DNA from: Curtobacterium sp. MCLR17_032 | GTDB taxonomy: Bacteria; Actinomycetota; Actinomycetes; Actinomycetales; Microbacteriaceae | DNA length: 64,000 nucleotides | Reading direction: 5' to 3' | NCBI RefSeq assembly: GCF_003234795.2 | Contig: NZ_CP126268.1 | Span: 1,612,001 to 1,676,000, forward strand | Shown here: positions 61,009 through 64,000 of the stretch, piece by piece | How the letters are laid out: each line of letters starts with the position of its first letter | How positions within the stretch are numbered: the first letter of the stretch is position 1 | The notes under the pieces: generated by a model | Told to the model about the DNA's origin: nothing | Databases searched by the model: none | What the model saw: only the letters and a program-made list of their open reading frames with translations | Made by a program: the position numbers and the translations under genes

Positions 61009-63495
61009 TCAGGCCTCGCCGCGCGTCCCGTCCACCGCGGCGGCACTGCCACCGATGGTGACGACCTCGGCGTCGAGCGGACTGCCGGACCCGTCGCGCT
61101 TGGACAGCCAGTCCGGCAGCGTCCGAGCGGCGCCGTCCGAGCCGACCGCGTGCGGGGGCGCGACGCCCGCCCACGCGACCGTGAGCCCGTCCTCGCCCTT
61201 CAGGAAGGCGTGTGCCCGGACACCCTGGGTGCCGCGGCCCTTCGCCGGGAACTCGGTCAGCGCCGAGACCTTGGCACGACCGGCGTCGGTGCCCGGCAGG
61301 GCGCTCGAGGTGGTCGAGACGGTGGCGACGACGGTGTCCTCGGTGACGGCGACGGAGCCGAACCAGATGACGCTGGCGCCACCGGCGAGCGACACGCCCG
61401 CGACGCCACCGGCGGGGAGCCCCTGCGGACGGACCGCGCCGGCCGGGAACCGGAGCAGCTGGGCGTTCGAGGTGACGAAGACCAGGTCGTCGGACTCCGG
61501 TGCCTGGGCGGCGCCGACGACGTGGTCGCCGGGCTTCAGTCCGATGGCGGGGAAGTCCGGCTTGTCCGGCCAGGCAGCCGGGACGACGCGCTTGACGACG
61601 CCCTGGGCGGTGCCGATGGCGACGGAGTCCGCGACGGCGGCGTCGAGGGACACGAGGGCGACGACGGTCTCGCTCTTCGGCACACCCAGGTACTCGGTCA
61701 CGCGGACTCCGGCGTCGAGTCGCACCGACGCGGGCGGCACGGCGGGGACGTCGACGGGGGAGAACCGCACGACACGCCCGGTCGAGGTCAGCGCACCGAC
61801 CTGTCCGCGGACGGTGCTGACGACGGTGGAACGGACGGCGTCGTGCTTCGAGCGCTTCGGCACGTGCACGATGCCGGACTCGGCCGCCGGGATGTCGACG
61901 CGGACCAGGCGCCCGGTCGTCGAGAGCAGCACCCGGCAAGGAGCGTCGGCGACCTGCAGCGACTCCGGGTCGACCGTGGCCTTCCGACCACCACGGACCG
62001 GGGCGTCGGCCTCGGTCAGGAGCGTGCGGCGGGGCGTGGCGAACTTGTCGGACACCTCGGTGAGCTCGGTCGCGACCTGGGCTCGGAGCCGGTCGTCCGA
62101 CGCCAGCAGTTCCTCGAGCGCGGCGATGTCGGCGAGCAGCTGGTCGCGTTCGCCCTCGAGCTCCATGCGCGAGAACTTCGTCAGGCGGCGCAGGCGGAGT
62201 TCGAGGATGTACTCGGCCTGCACCTCGGACAGGTCGAACACGTCCCGCAGTCGGCTCCGCGCGGCCTCGGAGTCGTCCGAGGTGCGGATGACCTGGATGA
62301 CCTCGTCGATGTCGAGGATCGCGATGAGCAGCCCCTCGACCAGGTGCAGGCGCTCACGGCGTCGGGCGAGCCGGTACTGGGAGCGCCGCGTGACGACCGA
62401 CAGGCGGTGCTTGACGTAGACGTCGAGCAGGTCGCGGAGCCCGAGGGTGCGCGGCGAGCCGTCGACCAGTGCGACGTTGTTGATGCCGAAGTTCTCCTCG
62501 AGCGGCGTGTGCTTGTACAGCTGCTCGAGCACGGCCGTCGGGTTGAAGCCGGACTTGATGCCGATGACGAGCCGGAGGCCGTGGTTGCGGTCCGTCAGGT
62601 CGTTGACGTCCGAGATGCCGACCAGCTTCTTCGACTGCACCCCGTCCTTGATCTTCTCGATGACCCGCTCGGGGCCGACCAGGTAGGGCAACTCGGTGAC
62701 GACCAGCCCGGTCTTCCGGGGGGTGAGGTTCTCGACCGAGACCTTCGCCCGGGTGCGGAACGTGCCGCGGCCGGTGGCGTAGGCGTCACGCACGCCGGAG
62801 AGCCCGACGATCGTGCCGCCGGAGGGCAGGTCGGGCCCGGGGACGAACTCCATCAGCTCGTCGAGCGTGGCTTGCGGGTGCATCAGCAGGTGCTTCGCGG
62901 CCTCGACGACCTCGCCCAGGTTGTGCGGCGCCATGTTCGTCGCCATGCCGACCGCGATGCCCGACGCGCCGTTGACGAGCAGGTTCGGGAACGCCGCCGG
63001 CAGCACGCTCGGCTGCATGATCTGGTTGTCGTAGTTCGGGACGAAGTCGACGACGTCCTCGCCCAGGCCCTCGGTCATCGCCATCGACGGTTCGGCCAGG
63101 CGGGCCTCGGTGTACCGGGCGGCAGCGGGGCCGTCGTCGAGCGAGCCGAAGTTGCCGTGGCCGTCGATGAGCGGCACGCGCATGGTGAACGGCTGCGCGA
63201 GTCGGACGAGTGCGTCGTAGATGGCGCCGTCACCGTGCGGGTGCAGCTTGCCCATCACCTCGCCGGTGACGCGGGCGCTCTTCACGTGACCGCGGTCCGG
63301 CCGCAGGCCCATCTCCGCCATCTGGTAGAGGATGCGGCGCTGCACCGGCTTCAGGCCGTCGCGGGCGTCGGGCAGTGCGCGGGAGTAGATGACCGAGTAC
63401 GCGTACTCCAGGAACGACCCCTGCATCTCCTCCGAGACGTCGACGTCCTCGATGCGCTCACCGTCGGGCAGCCCGACGACGTCCGTGCGTGCCAT
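61009..63495 (-). CDS. parC: type IIA topoisomerase subunit A (ParC/GyrA-like)
   Basis: 828 residues. The DNA-cleaving Tyr is in [10 protein letters not shown]. The quinolone-determining region reads [15 protein letters not shown], with Gly where many GyrA proteins have Ser at the resistance position. The C-terminal beta-pinwheel is present but no GyrA box (QxxRGGxG) was spotted, in keeping with ParC. ATG at 63495 with AGAGAGG. It partners the convergent parE. Confidence 0.93.
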   Translation of the reverse strand: MARTDVVGLPDGERIEDVDVSEEMQGSFLEYAYSVIYSRALPDARDGLKPVQRRILYQMAEMGLRPDRGHVKSARVTGEVMGKLHPHGDGAIYDALVRLAQPFTMRVPLIDGHGNFGSLDDGPAAARYTEARLAEPSMAMTEGLGEDVVDFVPNYDNQIMQPSVLPAAFPNLLVNGASGIAVGMATNMAPHNLGEVVEAAKHLLMHPQATLDELMEFVPGPDLPSGGTIVGLSGVRDAYATGRGTFRTRAKVSVENLTPRKTGLVVTELPYLVGPERVIEKIKDGVQSKKLVGISDVNDLTDRNHGLRLVIGIKSGFNPTAVLEQLYKHTPLEENFGINNVALVDGSPRTLGLRDLLDVYVKHRLSVVTRRSQYRLARRRERLHLVEGLLIAILDIDEVIQVIRTSDDSEAARSRLRDVFDLSEVQAEYILELRLRRLTKFSRMELEGERDQLLADIAALEELLASDDRLRAQVATELTEVSDKFATPRRTLLTEADAPVRGGRKATVDPESLQVADAPCRVLLSTTGRLVRVDIPAAESGIVHVPKRSKHDAVRSTVVSTVRGQVGALTSTGRVVRFSPVDVPAVPPASVRLDAGVRVTEYLGVPKSETVVALVSLDAAVADSVAIGTAQGVVKRVVPAAWPDKPDFPAIGLKPGDHVVGAAQAPESDDLVFVTSNAQLLRFPAGAVRPQGLPAGGVAGVSLAGGASVIWFGSVAVTEDTVVATVSTTSSALPGTDAGRAKVSALTEFPAKGRGTQGVRAHAFLKGEDGLTVAWAGVAPPHAVGSDGAARTLPDWLSKRDGSGSPLDAEVVTIGGSAAAVDGTRGEA

Positions 63496-63538
63496 GACAC
63501 CTCTCTGCCGACCCAGCTCGATCTGGAAGACTCTGGGG

Positions 63539-64000
63539 GTGGGAACAAGCGTACCGACGGCCCCCGACGCCGCCGTGAACCTCGCCGACGTGCTGCCGAG
63601 TTGCCTGGTCGCGCTGGGCGCCGCCGACGACGCCTGGTTGCGGGACACCGGACGGGAGGCCCGGATCACCCTCCGCCCCGCCCGTTCCGCGATCGTCGTC
63701 CTGGTCGACGGCCTCGGTGCGAACGCCCTCGCGGCACGCGCCGGCCACGCCCGGTTCCTGACCACGACGAAGAAGCGCCTGCGCAGCGGCTTCCCGACCA
63801 CGACCGCCGCGGCACTGACCACGCTGACGACCGGCCGGCAGCCCGGCGAGCACGGCGTCGTCGGCTACAGCGGCTGGAACCCGGAGGAGTCCCGCGTGAT
63901 GAACCTGCTCAGCGGGTGGGACACCGAGGTGCCCGCCGGGTGGCTGCGCTCCGAGACGGTGTTCACCGCGGCGTCCGGGCTCGGCGTCGACCCGGTCGTC
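63539..64000 (+). CDS. alkaline phosphatase superfamily hydrolase, 5' part
   Basis: 154 codons, cut by the window edge. V-V-L-V-D-G-L-G-A-N-A-L gives the first metal Asp. F-P-T-T-T-A-A-A-L-T-T-L-T-T-G, near residue 90, carries the nucleophilic Thr, followed by G-E-H-G-V-V-G-Y. This matches the nucleotide pyrophosphatase/phosphodiesterase-type proteins usual in actinobacteria. Start taken at the GTG 63539, which is 43 bp from the divergent parC start; a GTG at 63575 is also possible. The C-terminus and remaining metal ligands lie outside. Confidence 0.82.
   Translation, partial: MGTSVPTAPDAAVNLADVLPSCLVALGAADDAWLRDTGREARITLRPARSAIVVLVDGLGANALAARAGHARFLTTTKKRLRSGFPTTTAAALTTLTTGRQPGEHGVVGYSGWNPEESRVMNLLSGWDTEVPAGWLRSETVFTAASGLGVDPVV

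Overview
The window is 64 kb of uniformly GC-rich, strongly GC3-biased actinobacterial chromosome. Gene content (GlnA2 next to GlnE, strictly actinobacterial polyphosphate glucokinase, DUF4191, BLUF and LtrA proteins, a MurT/GatD-like pair, a ParE/ParC-type topoisomerase) and the style of promoters (a TAnnnT -10 box 6-8 nt before the start codon, i.e. leaderless transcripts) point to Microbacteriaceae, most like Curtobacterium. That genus guess rests on memory of gene content, not on a search. Nothing looks like a prophage, an insertion sequence, a plasmid origin or a CRISPR array, and no tRNA or ribosomal RNA gene was seen.

Layout. 0.2-12 kb: a membrane/stress assortment (fatty-acid desaturase, acetyltransferase, two SDR dehydrogenases, LtrA, amino-acid permease, BLUF photoreceptor, AI-2E exporter, OafA/SGNH acyltransferase, DUF1963 protein). 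12-16.8 kb: CopC-like protein, a tightly overlapping UPF0303-HIT-RidA operon, and, divergent from it, a retron-type reverse transcriptase whose first 52 codons coincide with a 151-nt segment bounded by a perfect 12-bp inverted repeat: a candidate msr-msd RNA. 16.8-21.3 kb: esterase, His-rich mini-protein, a RES-type toxin-antitoxin pair, a treble-clef/PD-(D/E)XK protein and a GIY-YIG protein. 21.3-23 kb: siderophore-interacting reductase and heme oxygenase, divergent around an IdeR/DtxR box. 23-30.5 kb: ppc, a STAS/HATPase partner-switch pair, an AraC regulator, Nif3 and a coiled-coil protein that lost its zinc ribbon.

30.5-33.7 kb: RNase P RNA gene flanked by a 186-bp tandem duplication and a 32-bp periodic array, then ppgK and map. 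33.8-45.2 kb: nitrogen metabolism (glnA2-glnE, and glnA with a textbook double GlnR operator) interrupted by an exopolysaccharide-like operon, GT2 synthase - anchored GH26 hydrolase - UDP-glucose dehydrogenase, with a 0.5-kb leader. 45.2-52.3 kb: RDD and DUF4191 membrane proteins, the sucB and lpdA genes for 2-oxo-acid dehydrogenase E2 and E3, pepA. 52.4-64 kb: PAC2, MFS, the primary sigma factor, the MurT/GatD-like pair, a small zinc protein, convergent parE and parC, and the 5' part of an alkaline-phosphatase-superfamily gene running off the end.

The two points most worth following are (1) the MurT/GatD-like pair, in which GatD has Gly95 in place of the glutaminase cysteine and neither protein contains any cysteine, suggesting that the pair does something other than glutamine-dependent amidation of D-Glu, possibly linked to the B-type peptidoglycan of this family; and (2) the reverse transcriptase with its candidate embedded retron RNA. 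Intergenic DNA also carries a dispersed GGAGGC-core hairpin family and two unrelated-sequence arrays that share an exact 32-bp period.
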